From NCBI GenBank assembly GCA_005798285.1, contig SYKE01000112.1:1-33316 (forward strand): a stretch of DNA of 33,316 bases, read 5' to 3'. Position 1 is the first letter of the stretch. Every line of letters begins with the position of its first letter. Position numbers and translations under genes: made by a program. This document shows, piece by piece, positions 1 to 7,473 of this stretch. The notes under the pieces are model-generated. The model was not told where the DNA came from. It searched no databases and saw only the letters and a list, made by a program, of their open reading frames with translations. The DNA is from Actinomycetota bacterium. GTDB lineage: Bacteria > Armatimonadota > SYMT01.

Positions 1-615
1 GATGGCGTCGTCGAACTGCAGCCTGCCTTGCAGCGAGGCGAGTTCATCCGCCGACACCTCGTTGGCCGCAGACAGCAGCTCCCCCCACGACCAGAAGCCA
101 TCCGGCGGCTCCTCGTCGAGCGCGACCAGCCGCTCCACCTCCGGCGCCCCTTCCAACCGGAACGGATCGGGTCGACGCGGCATTCGATCCACACCGGGAA
201 GCACCTGACGCAGGATCTCGTAATAGTCGGACGATCGCAGGCGAGGCGAAAATATCAGGAGCTTCAGCCCGGACTGCCGAAGCACGTACTCGAGCTCGCT
301 GGCCCGATACGCGGGGTTGATGTTGACGAGGATAACACCGATCTTAGCGGTGGCGAATTGCGCCACCGTCCACTCCACCCGGTTCGGCGCCCAGACTCCG
401 ACCCGGTCCCCGCGCCGGATCCCCATCGCAAGCAGACCCCGCGCGCACACGTCTGACTGCCGGCGCAACTCGCCGTACGAGACTCGCGATCCGGTCGCCC
501 GGCAAACAATCGCTTCGTGGTCCGGCCTCTCGTCGGCAATTCGATCCAGGTAGTCGCCGATAGTGAGCCCAATCAGGGGCCGATCCGCCGTTCCGCTCGA
601 ATAACTCCACCGCAT
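1..615 (-). CDS. AMP-binding acyl-CoA synthetase, N-terminal part (runs off window)
   Basis: The reading frame is open from an ATG at 615 to the window edge, giving the first 205 residues of an ANL-superfamily adenylate-forming enzyme. These enzymes activate a carboxylic acid with ATP and couple it to CoA. Visible family signatures are the N-terminal block with YGELRRQSDVCARGLLAMGI, then GDRVGVWAPNRVEW, and the block VNINPAYRASELEYVLRQSG, which is typical of medium/long-chain fatty-acyl-CoA synthases. The ATP-binding P-loop and the C-terminal lid lie outside the window, so substrate range cannot be judged. A GGAGG site (626-630 on the plus strand as cctcc) sits 10 nt before the ATG and supports this start. 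It is separated by 133 bp from the ATPase remnant upstream. Family assignment is firm; the exact substrate is not. Confidence 0.9.
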   Translation of the reverse strand, partial: MRWSYSSGTADRPLIGLTIGDYLDRIADERPDHEAIVCRATGSRVSYGELRRQSDVCARGLLAMGIRRGDRVGVWAPNRVEWTVAQFATAKIGVILVNINPAYRASELEYVLRQSGLKLLIFSPRLRSSDYYEILRQVLPGVDRMPRRPDPFRLEGAPEVERLVALDEEPPDGFWSWGELLSAANEVSADELASLQGRLQFDDAI

Positions 616-748
616 CGTGAAGCCGCCTCCATGAGTCTCGCTCGCCACGCCCCTTCCCAATACGGCAAGGAGTCCCGAACGACCGATTGGAGGGATACGG
701 CTCCGTGTCCTTCATCCATCGGGACGAGTGAGGAACTGAGGTCGCACG

Positions 749-1051
749 TCACCGCATCTCCCAGTTGAGTTCCATGGTGTTCATGAGGGACTCAGCGGAC
801 ACAGCGATCGGCATGATCCGGCCACCATCCCCTGCTTCGAGCCGAACGTAGGAGAGGAGAGGATCGGGACCTACATTGACTTCCGCCAGTCCGACGGACG
901 CGGCGTGAAGGGATTCGATGCTGTGGGTCGTCGCCACAAGCTGGCAACGGGAGTGGAGGACGGCGACATCAATCGCTCGCCAGATGTTCTGGAGCACTGA
1001 GTAGTGGAACCCGTTTTCCACTTCATCCACAAAAAAAAGAGCGAGCCCGCC
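749..1051 (-). pseudogene. AAA/ABC-type ATPase remnant, 5'-truncated at Walker B
   Basis: This is the C-terminal piece of an OLD/RecF-like AAA ATPase. It shows a Walker B segment (LALFFVDEVENGFHYS), then a D-loop/switch segment ending in QLVATTHSIE, as in ATPases of defence and unknown systems. No Walker A, signature motif or N-terminal half is present upstream. The frame instead reads into the 3' flank of the prepilin gene. A GTG at 1030 could start a 93-residue peptide, but a protein starting inside Walker B could not bind ATP, so I treat it as a remnant. The codons for LALFF are the U-tract and 3' arm of the hairpin annotated at 1031-1065, so the break point and the terminator coincide. 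A chimeric assembly join is an alternative. Confidence 0.75.
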
Positions 1052-1065
1052 CCGGAGCTCGCTCT
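1031..1065 (-). terminator. Rho-independent terminator of the prepilin gene
   Basis: On the minus strand, 9 bp arms (AGAGCGAGC at 1057-1065 read in reverse, GCTCGCTCT at 1038-1046) flank a 10-nt GC-rich loop and are followed directly by eight T residues (1031-1038 on the plus strand as A). It lies 21 nt past the stop codon of the minus-strand prepilin gene. This is a textbook intrinsic terminator. Confidence 0.9.
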
Positions 1066-1086
1066 CTGATCTGACAGGCGGGACCG

Positions 1087-1854
1087 TTACGGGCTGGTGT
1101 CCTGGGTGGTGGTCCAGTAGGCACGGGACTTCGCGTTGGCCGGGCTAGGCACGATTTGCTCTGCCTTCAGGGCCTTCGCGTGGCCGTCGCAGAAGCCGAC
1201 GATGACGGTGCCATGATGCCGGCTGGCCGCAGTCTGCCGGATGAGCGCGCCGGTGTTGGTGCCGGTGAACCACGCGATCCCGGTCGGGTTGTCATCGGCG
1301 GCCCAGAAGTGTCCGGCCTGCTCGATCCACATCACCTTGTCGGATGAACGCAGCACCTGTGCTGTCGTGACGGGAGGCTCGTTGGGCCACAGATTCTGGT
1401 TCGAACTGGCGAGCCCCCACGCGCCGCCGTTGCCGACGAACTGGCAGTTGTAAGCGTACGAGGTTCCGGGCTGGTCGTTGCCGCCATACCGGGGGGTGAT
1501 CGACTTACCGCTGGGGTTCTGATCGCTGGGGCAAATGAAGACCTGCAGGTTCTTCACATACGGCTGGACCTTGTTGTGGGCGTTCTGGATGGTGGTGCCG
1601 CCGCGATCGTACCAACGATACTGGGGCGGCGTACCGCCGGTCTGAACGTGGTACGTGGTTGGGAAGCACTCATCGAAGTCCTGCACATACATCATGGTGG
1701 CCGTGGCCGCCTGCTTCATGTTGCTGGTGCACTGGGTCTTGCGCGCGGCTTCTCGGGCCTGCGCAAAGACCGGGAAAAGAATTGCAGCGAGGATCGCGAT
1801 GATGGCGATGACCACGAGCAGTTCGATCAGGGTGAACCCTCGTCTCCGGGACAT
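1087..1854 (-). CDS. Prepilin-like (DUF1559-type) protein with H-X9-DG C-terminus
   Basis: A 255-residue type II secretion/type IV pilin-like protein. Residues 1-30 hold the prepilin peptidase site and hydrophobic helix ([15 protein letters not shown], then [14 protein letters not shown]). Cleavage would fall between G6 and F7, with the conserved E5 position of the mature protein present. The C-terminal part carries the H-X9-DG motif ([13 protein letters not shown]). I chose the ATG at 1854 over the longer frame from 1980 because an AGGAGA site lies 8 nt upstream and the prepilin leader starts here; the longer form would bury the leader behind 42 residues. Such pseudopilins occur in many copies in Armatimonadota and Planctomycetota, and their exact role is unclear. 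A second copy is at 26678. The gene ends at a strong terminator and its promoter side faces the phased repeats at 1985-2060. Confidence 0.9.
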   Translation of the reverse strand: MSRRRGFTLIELLVVIAIIAILAAILFPVFAQAREAARKTQCTSNMKQAATATMMYVQDFDECFPTTYHVQTGGTPPQYRWYDRGGTTIQNAHNKVQPYVKNLQVFICPSDQNPSGKSITPRYGGNDQPGTSYAYNCQFVGNGGAWGLASSNQNLWPNEPPVTTAQVLRSSDKVMWIEQAGHFWAADDNPTGIAWFTGTNTGALIRQTAASRHHGTVIVGFCDGHAKALKAEQIVPSPANAKSRAYWTTTQDTSP

Positions 1855-1984
1855 GGATCGGATCTCCTGGGTAGCGGGGGTGGGCGACGATTGCCCGCCG
1901 AAGTTCGACGGCGTCGCCGCTCCCACGAATGAGGGCCTGAAAGCCCTCTCCATTGAGCAATATGGGTTTCCTTGGCTCAAGTCT

Positions 1985-2060
1985 CAAACGATTCCTTCTC
2001 GATTCGCAAACGATTGGCTCCCGGTCCACAGGAAACCGAATGCAGAGGCAAACGATTGGC
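1985..2060. promoter_or_regulatory. Three helix-phased operator-like repeats in divergent region
   Basis: Three same-direction copies of CAAACGATT(GGC) begin at 1985 (variant ending CC), 2007 and 2049. The spacings of 22 and 42 bp are close to two and four DNA turns. The core CAAACGATTG is a near-perfect palindrome around a central CG (CAA-W-CG-W-TTG), the shape of LacI/GalR-family operators. The 273-bp region lies between the divergent prepilin (minus) and PhyH (plus) genes. On the minus strand a possible -35 (TTGAGA, 1982-1987) overlaps the first copy, which would fit repression of the prepilin gene. The regulator is not in the window. Confidence 0.55.
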
Positions 2061-2127
2061 CTCAATCTCCATCCACTCACCGCATTCAGGGCAGGACTGC
2101 CCCCGACGGCGGGAGAAGTGGTGCGCC

Positions 2128-2961
2128 ATGAGACTTGCAGACACGGACTGGGAACGGCTGACGCTGGGCGAGCGAATCCGCCATCTTGAAGTTGAGGGCT
2201 ACCTCGTGCTGCCGGACCTGCTGGATCCCACGCATGTCGCCGCGTTGAAGGCGCAGACGGCGACATGGGAGACCGGCGCCGTGGAGTACAGTGAGTACCA
2301 GAGGTATCGTCAGCACGTGCAGTTTGAGGGCGGTCCCGTCACCGCGCTGATCGGGCACCCGCCGACGCTTGCCTTTCTTCGGGAACTCTTCGGCCCGGAG
2401 GTGCTGCTCGCAAGCTACCACTTCGCCCGCTCCCATCCGGGGCATCCCGGCATCAGCCTGCACGCGGACGGTCAGCCCTACGGCTCCGCGATCTTCGGCT
2501 ACGAAGGGAGTTGTCCCACGCTGGTTCGGGTGCTCTACTACCTGGACGACCTGACCCCGGAGGTCAGCCCGTTTCGTGTGGTGCCGCGTTCCCACCTCTC
2601 TCTCCATGCCGACGCGAACCCCTATCTCCGGTACAACTCGCACCCAGAAGAGTTGATGGTGACGGCGCGTGCCGGATCGGCGGTGCTCCTTCACCACCGG
2701 GTGATCCATGGCAACTTTCCCAATGTGGGCGATCGTCCTCGCGAAATGCTCGCCCTCGGTTACCGACCCGCCTGGGCCGGCCCCATCGCACTGGTCAAGG
2801 ATTGGGATCGGGAGCAGGTGGCGCGGCTGCCCTCCGAGTTGCATCCGTTGTTCGGAGATCCGAACACGCGTCACTGGGACTTCGACGCCGGATGCAAGCC
2901 TCCCGGTATGCGAGATGATGCCCCGGGAATCAATCCCAGCCGATGGGACCGCGTCTCCTGA
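2128..2961 (+). CDS. Phytanoyl-CoA dioxygenase (PhyH) family Fe(II)/2-oxoglutarate oxygenase
   Basis: A 277-residue protein of the PhyH family, non-heme iron oxygenases that hydroxylate small molecules using O2 and 2-oxoglutarate. The iron facial triad is visible as H112-x-D114 (LHADG) and H194 (VIHGNFPN), and R203 or R206 (GDRPREML) probably binds 2-oxoglutarate. The N-terminal block (EVEGYLVLPDLLDP) is the usual opening of the family. I start at the ATG at 2128 because the longer frame from 1972 would run through the operator repeats and a GGGAGAAG site lies just upstream of 2128. It is followed after 85 bp by a secreted esterase on the same strand. Bacterial members act on very diverse substrates, so none is assigned. 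Confidence 0.9.
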   Translation: MRLADTDWERLTLGERIRHLEVEGYLVLPDLLDPTHVAALKAQTATWETGAVEYSEYQRYRQHVQFEGGPVTALIGHPPTLAFLRELFGPEVLLASYHFARSHPGHPGISLHADGQPYGSAIFGYEGSCPTLVRVLYYLDDLTPEVSPFRVVPRSHLSLHADANPYLRYNSHPEELMVTARAGSAVLLHHRVIHGNFPNVGDRPREMLALGYRPAWAGPIALVKDWDREQVARLPSELHPLFGDPNTRHWDFDAGCKPPGMRDDAPGINPSRWDRVS

Positions 2962-3046
2962 AGTTGCCGCAGGCGCTGCAGACGCGGCCGGGGAATGGTC
3001 TCTTGTAAAGCTAGTGGGAGCGCCGACGCTCCGAGGAGTCCTCAGA

Positions 3047-3961
3047 ATGCGCATTTCTCATCGAATCGCAGCCGCCGGGTGCATCCTGGGGTGCTGGTTG
3101 CTGTTCCCGGCACGGTCAGCGGTGCAGGATGCGGGCGCCCCCATCCGCCTCTGGAGCGGCGAGGCGCCGGGAGAACGAGGCGCCGTCCCCGAGGATAAGG
3201 TTGAAGAGCAAAATCCCAACGCATCCCCCCGGAGTAGACGGGTGACCGCCGTCGGGGCCCCCACCCTGACGCCGTTCGTGCTGCCGCGAGATCGTGGGAC
3301 GGGCGCCGCCGTCATCATCGCGCCCGGTGGCGCCTACCGGTTCCTGTCATGGGACTCCGAGGGAGAAGAAGTCGCGCGAAAGTTTAATGAGTTCGGAGTT
3401 TCGGCGTTCGTGCTGAAGTATCGCGTGCCTCGCCGCGACTTTGACAGCGCCAACAGTCTGCCGCTGATGGATGCTCAACGCGCCATCCGCCTCGTTCGGA
3501 GCCGCGCGGGAGAGTGGGGGCTGCGGCCGGATCGGATCGGCTTCATCGGCTTCTCGGCTGGAGGTCACCTCGGCGCCAATCTCTCCACCAATCACGCGCG
3601 GCCGGTCGAGGGCAAGACGGATGCTCTCGACCAGGGCGATGCCCGCCCGAGTTTCAGCATCTTGATCTACCCGGGCGGATACGTGGATCGGTCGGACCCC
3701 AACAAGATCGCCGACGGCTATCCGATCGACGCGAACACTCCACCCACCTTTGTCTCGGTGGCGGCCGACGACAAAGGTAGTGTCGACGCCAGCGTACTCT
3801 GGTGGAGGACCCTGAAGAACGCCGGGGTCAAGACCGAGCTCCATGTGTTCGCTTCCGGTGGGCATGGGTTCGGATTGCGCCCCCGAGCCGGCAATGCCGC
3901 GACCTGGCCGGCGCGTGCGGCGGATTGGCTTCGGGAGCTCGGCTTCCTGAGGAAGGACTGA
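3047..3961 (+). CDS. Secreted alpha/beta-hydrolase (BD-FAE/acetyl-xylan-esterase-like)
   Basis: A 304-residue secreted esterase/lipase-like hydrolase. Residues 1-24 look like a Sec signal peptide (basic start, hydrophobic core, cut near ARSAVQD). The mature part opens with IRLWSGEAPGE, common in planctomycete-type xylan or sugar-ester esterases. The oxyanion segment is PGGAYRFLSW (93-102), the nucleophile S170 sits in GFSAGGH, the acid is probably D241 or D242 (AADDKGSVD), and the base is H273 (SGGHGFGLR). The ATG at 3047 is preceded by GAGGAG at 3033-3038 with 8 nt spacing. It probably removes acyl groups from polysaccharides or other esters outside the cytoplasm; the substrate is inferred from the family only. 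Confidence 0.9.
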   Translation: MRISHRIAAAGCILGCWLLFPARSAVQDAGAPIRLWSGEAPGERGAVPEDKVEEQNPNASPRSRRVTAVGAPTLTPFVLPRDRGTGAAVIIAPGGAYRFLSWDSEGEEVARKFNEFGVSAFVLKYRVPRRDFDSANSLPLMDAQRAIRLVRSRAGEWGLRPDRIGFIGFSAGGHLGANLSTNHARPVEGKTDALDQGDARPSFSILIYPGGYVDRSDPNKIADGYPIDANTPPTFVSVAADDKGSVDASVLWWRTLKNAGVKTELHVFASGGHGFGLRPRAGNAATWPARAADWLRELGFLRKD

Positions 3962-4030
3962 GCAGCATCGGGGAAGACCCGCCATGGGTTTCTCGAGGGT
4001 TGGGCGGAAACCCCGAGGAGCGGAAGTTCA

Positions 4031-4065
4031 CGGAACTGCGACGGAAACCACCTGTCGCAGTTCCG
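4031..4065. terminator. 12-bp hairpin between convergent genes (bidirectional terminator candidate)
   Basis: Perfect 12-bp arms (CGGAACTGCGAC at 4031-4042 and its complement at 4054-4065) flank an 11-nt loop. The hairpin sits between the stop of the plus-strand esterase (3961) and the stop of the minus-strand PQQ-propeller gene (4077). There is no long U-tract on either side, so its role as a terminator rests on position and stem strength. Confidence 0.55.
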
Positions 4066-4076
4066 AACGGGCGCAC

Positions 4077-5405
4077 TCAGCCGACTCCCACCCGATAGAC
4101 GGCCTTTTCGGTCCGAATGATCAGGTCGCTTCCCGTCACCGCCATGGATGCCAGCGTACGCTCCTCGAGTGCGCTGATTACAGGCGCCTGGAACGTCTTG
4201 CCCGGCTGCACGACCGCCGACTTCCCCTGCTCGTCAATGGCATAGATCCGTCCGTCGGCGTGGAGCAGCGATGCCGAGCAGGCGCCCAGCAGGCGCTCCT
4301 CGTAGTGCACCGTGCCGGTGACGGCATCGCGGCTGGAGAAAATGCCGCCGTCATCCAGCATGTACAATTCGTCCCCGATCACCAGCATCGAGGAGTTCCG
4401 CGGGATCCGTTTGTTGGCGGTCCAAGCCATGTGCGTCGCCGTGACGTCCCCTGCTCCACCCACCCGGATGGCGTACGCCGACGGCGAGTTGTAGCCGGAG
4501 CTGACGAAGATCATCCCGTGAGAGAACACGGGGCGCGGCACCACCGAAAAGCCCGTGCCGTAGTGGAACCGCCAGATCTCACTTCCATCCGTGGGATCCA
4601 GAGATTGCACGACACCGGCGCCGGGCGTGATCACCTGCCGGCGACCGTCCACCGTGATGGCGAGCGGGGTGCAGAACGCAAACTTGCTGGTTGCGGCGGA
4701 GGCGGGCCGGGGCGACTTCCACTTGAGGCGTCCGCTCTGCTTGTCGAGCGCCAGAACCGCAGGATCCGTCGCGCCGTCGGCACTGTAGATCAGGTGGTCG
4801 CCGAGAATCACCGGGCTCCCGCCGGTGCCGTGAACCGGTGGATAGCGGTGCTCCTGAGTCTTCCACACCACGCCTCCGGATGTGTCGAGACAGGCGGTGC
4901 CATGGTGACCGAAGTGCGCGTAGAGGCGCCCGCTCTCATGGATGACAGTGGGGCTTGCGTGACTGTTCTTGTCGTGCTTTCTCAGCGCCGCGGGATCCGT
5001 CTGCCGAAACACCTCCGAATCCCACAGCAGCTTTCCGGTGGGCGCATCGAGCGCGAGCACTCGAAGGCTCGCGACACTCATCGGATCGGCTCCCTCCGGG
5101 GTCACCGCGTTGGTCAGGAAGATGCGGCCGCCCGCAACCACCGGCGACGACCATGCCTGGCCCGGCAGTTCGGTTCTCCAGCGGATGTTCTTGCCCGGTC
5201 CCCACTCCACGGGGAGGCCCTTCCCGTCCGAGTGACCCTGTCCAGTGGGGCCACGAAACTCCTGCCAGTCGGTATCGATCAGGGCCGCGCCACGCGCCGG
5301 GAGCACAAGCCCACTCCCAAGAAGGCCGAGACCCCCCAGGAATGCGCGGCGTGACGGCCGGGGGAAGCGGAGCTGTTGGGGGTCAACGTTGTCGGAGTGA
5401 ATCAT
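4077..5405 (-). CDS. PQQ-like beta-propeller repeat protein with Tat signal
   Basis: A 442-residue exported protein with a twin-arginine type leader (SRRAFLGGLGLL, R19-R20) and cleavage near ARGA. The rest is made of PQQ-dehydrogenase-like propeller repeats: WQEFRGPTGQGHSDGKGLPVEW at the start, a motif typical of the planctomycete/verrucomicrobial branch, then repeated blades with SSPVVAGGRIFLT, LLWDSEVF, GSPVILGDHLIYSADG and PTDGSEIWRFHYGTG. No catalytic acid/base pair of true quinoprotein alcohol dehydrogenases is evident, so it may act as a binding or scaffold propeller. It is the last gene of the minus-strand run that begins at 14221, 119 bp after the VOC gene. Confidence 0.88.
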   Translation of the reverse strand: MIHSDNVDPQQLRFPRPSRRAFLGGLGLLGSGLVLPARGAALIDTDWQEFRGPTGQGHSDGKGLPVEWGPGKNIRWRTELPGQAWSSPVVAGGRIFLTNAVTPEGADPMSVASLRVLALDAPTGKLLWDSEVFRQTDPAALRKHDKNSHASPTVIHESGRLYAHFGHHGTACLDTSGGVVWKTQEHRYPPVHGTGGSPVILGDHLIYSADGATDPAVLALDKQSGRLKWKSPRPASAATSKFAFCTPLAITVDGRRQVITPGAGVVQSLDPTDGSEIWRFHYGTGFSVVPRPVFSHGMIFVSSGYNSPSAYAIRVGGAGDVTATHMAWTANKRIPRNSSMLVIGDELYMLDDGGIFSSRDAVTGTVHYEERLLGACSASLLHADGRIYAIDEQGKSAVVQPGKTFQAPVISALEERTLASMAVTGSDLIIRTEKAVYRVGVG

Positions 5406-5524
5406 GCGAAGAGGCTTCCTGGGTCATGGACTGTGGGGCGGCGACGCGGGGCGACTAGAGCGTCGAGAGGGGCAAGGGGATTCAAGGTTGTGGGCGATCT
5501 CATTCGAATGGCGTGGTTCAAGAG

Positions 5525-5896
5525 CTACTCGGAACTCAAAGGCTGCACGAAACGGATGGAGTTTCGGTCGGCATCCTTCACGTACATCTCCCGGTTTCCC
5601 CACGTCTGGTCGGTCGGCGGCAGATCCACCGGTACGCCGCGATCGGAGAACTCCCGATAAAGGTCGTCTACACAGTCGACCAGCACGTAGACCACCCCCG
5701 GACAACTGCCATCCCCGGAGAATGAGGAGGCGTGGAGTACCACGCCCTCTCGGGAGACACCGAGGTAACACGGGTCGGTCATGCCCTCGGCCGGTCGGTA
5801 GACAAAGTCCAGACGGAAACCGAGATCTCGGCAGAAAAACGTCTCCGCGGCCTCCGAACTGGAGACATGCAGCACCGGGATGGCTTTATGCAGCAA
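5525..5896 (-). CDS. VOC (glyoxalase/bleomycin-resistance) family protein, TTG start
   Basis: A 123-residue single vicinal-oxygen-chelate domain protein. It has the paired beta-alpha-beta-beta-beta modules: AIPVLHVSSSEAAETFFCRDLGFRL in the first, VVYVLVDCVDDLYREFSDRGV and YVKDADRNSIRFVQP in the second. H10, H55 and E103 are candidate metal ligands, so a small-molecule lyase, dioxygenase or antibiotic-binding role is possible. A longer frame from 6199 overlaps the upstream glycosyltransferase and is not plausible. A GGAGG site sits 6 nt before the TTG at 5896, which decides the start. It lies 16 bp after the stop of the glycosyltransferase gene and is probably cotranscribed with it. Confidence 0.85.
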   Translation of the reverse strand: MLHKAIPVLHVSSSEAAETFFCRDLGFRLDFVYRPAEGMTDPCYLGVSREGVVLHASSFSGDGSCPGVVYVLVDCVDDLYREFSDRGVPVDLPPTDQTWGNREMYVKDADRNSIRFVQPLSSE

Positions 5897-5912
5897 CGAC
5901 GGCCTCCAGATC

Positions 5913-7415
5913 TCAGGGGTTCGCCGGGACCCCGGGGACGCCGTCACGTTCGGTTGAGGGGGGAAACTCTCCTCTGGAATCCCCACCCGGCGATCCCTGC
6001 CGCCGGTAGACGTAGAAGACCATCGGCTGAAGATCCCCTCGCCGCCGCAGCGAGGTGGAGTTGACCCGGGTGTAGTGCGCATCCCAACTCGCGCCCGCCG
6101 CACGGGCGCCCGCTCGGACGTGCTCCAGTTCTGCGGGCCGCAGCACGCACCACTCGGGCCGGAAGCGCTCGGCGATCTCCCACAGCGGGTAACCGACACC
6201 GGAGCGCCAGATCGGCAGCACCTCCGGACTCACGAGCCCGATCACATCCAGAATCCGATGGTTGGAGTAGTAGCCGATGACGCCGATCGGCTCGAGCATG
6301 ATGCGGTCGCCCGGCGCGGCCATCTCGGCCAACTGCTCGGCGAGGGGACGACGCAGCCGGTTCTCGATCTCCTGAGTGTGGCCGGCCGCAGTGGCCGCCT
6401 GCATCACCAGGGCCCCCGCCGCCAGTCCGCCGAGGATCGCTCGGGCCGGACGGGTCCAAGTCGGCCAGCCGGTCCACTGAGTAACCGCCCCGAGCCCCAC
6501 TGCGAGGAAGATCGTGTGGGCCGCCAACGCCGGCACGAGGTGCCACTCGAAGACGGGCATCCCCGACGCGCCGATGAGAGTCAGCACGGCCAGGGCCCAG
6601 CCGAGCGCCGGGACCACTGACCGGACCCGCTCGCGCACGCACACCCATACGCCTCCCGCCGCCAGGAGATTGGCCGCGAGCGAAGCCGGATCGCCGACCA
6701 GTCGTCGCCAGAACGGCGGGGAACCGGGAAAGAGGTCCCGCGCGCCCGGCCAGTGGTAAACCGTCCATTTGGCGGCGGCGGTTCCGGGGATTGGGTTGCC
6801 GAAGTACCATGCCGCACCGTAGAGCCACGGCGTGCAGATCGCCGCCATCAGCGCGAGCGGCCCCCATGGCACGCGGCGGGATCGCGCCACCTCGGCGACG
6901 GTCAGCACTCCCGCAAGAGCAAGCCCGTCCCAACGAGTGAGGAACAGTGCGCCGAGAAGTCCGTACGCCGCCCAGAGCCGGCCCTGGCTCCAGCGCTCCC
7001 ACGCCGCCGCGCCCAGGAGTGCAGCGAGGCTGGTCTCCATCCCCGAGATGGACCACCGGATGAAGAGGGGATGCACCGCGATGAGCGCGGCGGCGAGGCG
7101 CCCGTCCGCCTCCCGACCCAGACCCGCGAGCCAGCGGTAGACCACCACACACAGCAGGCCATCGCACAGGATGTTGAGGCACTTCCCCGCCGCGAGGGCG
7201 GGAAACCCCGCCTGAGCCGCGCCCGCCAGGAACAGCGTGTAGAGCGGTGAGGTGGTTCCGAGCACCCGCTCGCCGGGGTTGTAGCACCAGCCGGCCCCGG
7301 AAGCGAGGTTCTCGGCATAGCGGAGCGTGATGAACGCGTCTTCAGCGGTGAACTGCGTGGTTAGCGCGATGAACGCCCGCACCAGCACCGCCGCCGCTGC
7401 GGCGAGCAGGGCCAC
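5913..7415 (-). CDS. GT-C-fold membrane glycosyltransferase
   Basis: About 500 residues with many hydrophobic segments, matching polyprenol-phosphate-sugar dependent GT-C glycosyltransferases. The first loop after TM1 carries the acidic catalytic motif in FTAEDAFITLRYAENLASG followed by YNPGERVLGTTSPLYTL, a signature shared with ArnT/arabinofuranosyltransferase-like families. The C-terminal periplasmic part (GYYSNHRILDVIGLVSPE) also fits that group. It should transfer a sugar from a lipid carrier to an acceptor on the outer face of the membrane. The start is uncertain: a longer frame from an upstream ATG at 7613 overlaps the preceding esterase by 140 bp, so I chose the GTG at 7415, which lacks a clear ribosome binding site. 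It sits inside the operon of exported hydrolases. Confidence 0.8.
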   Translation of the reverse strand: MALLAAAAAVLVRAFIALTTQFTAEDAFITLRYAENLASGAGWCYNPGERVLGTTSPLYTLFLAGAAQAGFPALAAGKCLNILCDGLLCVVVYRWLAGLGREADGRLAAALIAVHPLFIRWSISGMETSLAALLGAAAWERWSQGRLWAAYGLLGALFLTRWDGLALAGVLTVAEVARSRRVPWGPLALMAAICTPWLYGAAWYFGNPIPGTAAAKWTVYHWPGARDLFPGSPPFWRRLVGDPASLAANLLAAGGVWVCVRERVRSVVPALGWALAVLTLIGASGMPVFEWHLVPALAAHTIFLAVGLGAVTQWTGWPTWTRPARAILGGLAAGALVMQAATAAGHTQEIENRLRRPLAEQLAEMAAPGDRIMLEPIGVIGYYSNHRILDVIGLVSPEVLPIWRSGVGYPLWEIAERFRPEWCVLRPAELEHVRAGARAAGASWDAHYTRVNSTSLRRRGDLQPMVFYVYRRQGSPGGDSRGEFPPSTERDGVPGVPANP

Positions 7416-7473
7416 GCGCGGGGCCGTCCACCGAACGGTGTGCAGGCCCGCCGCCGCGCCCTGCGACGCGGCC

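Noticed and set aside
2086..3054. 322-codon minus-strand open frame across the PhyH gene
   Set aside because: It mirrors the plus-strand PhyH gene, which carries the complete iron-binding triad; the antisense translation has no recognisable motif.
3984..5354. 456-codon plus-strand open frame opposite the PQQ-propeller gene
   Set aside because: The minus strand has clear propeller repeats and a Tat leader; the plus frame is Arg/His-rich shadow sequence produced by high GC.
5525..6199. Longer 224-codon form of the VOC protein
   Set aside because: The extra N-terminus overlaps the glycosyltransferase gene out of frame and has no domain features; a TTG with GGAGG upstream at 5896 matches the domain start.
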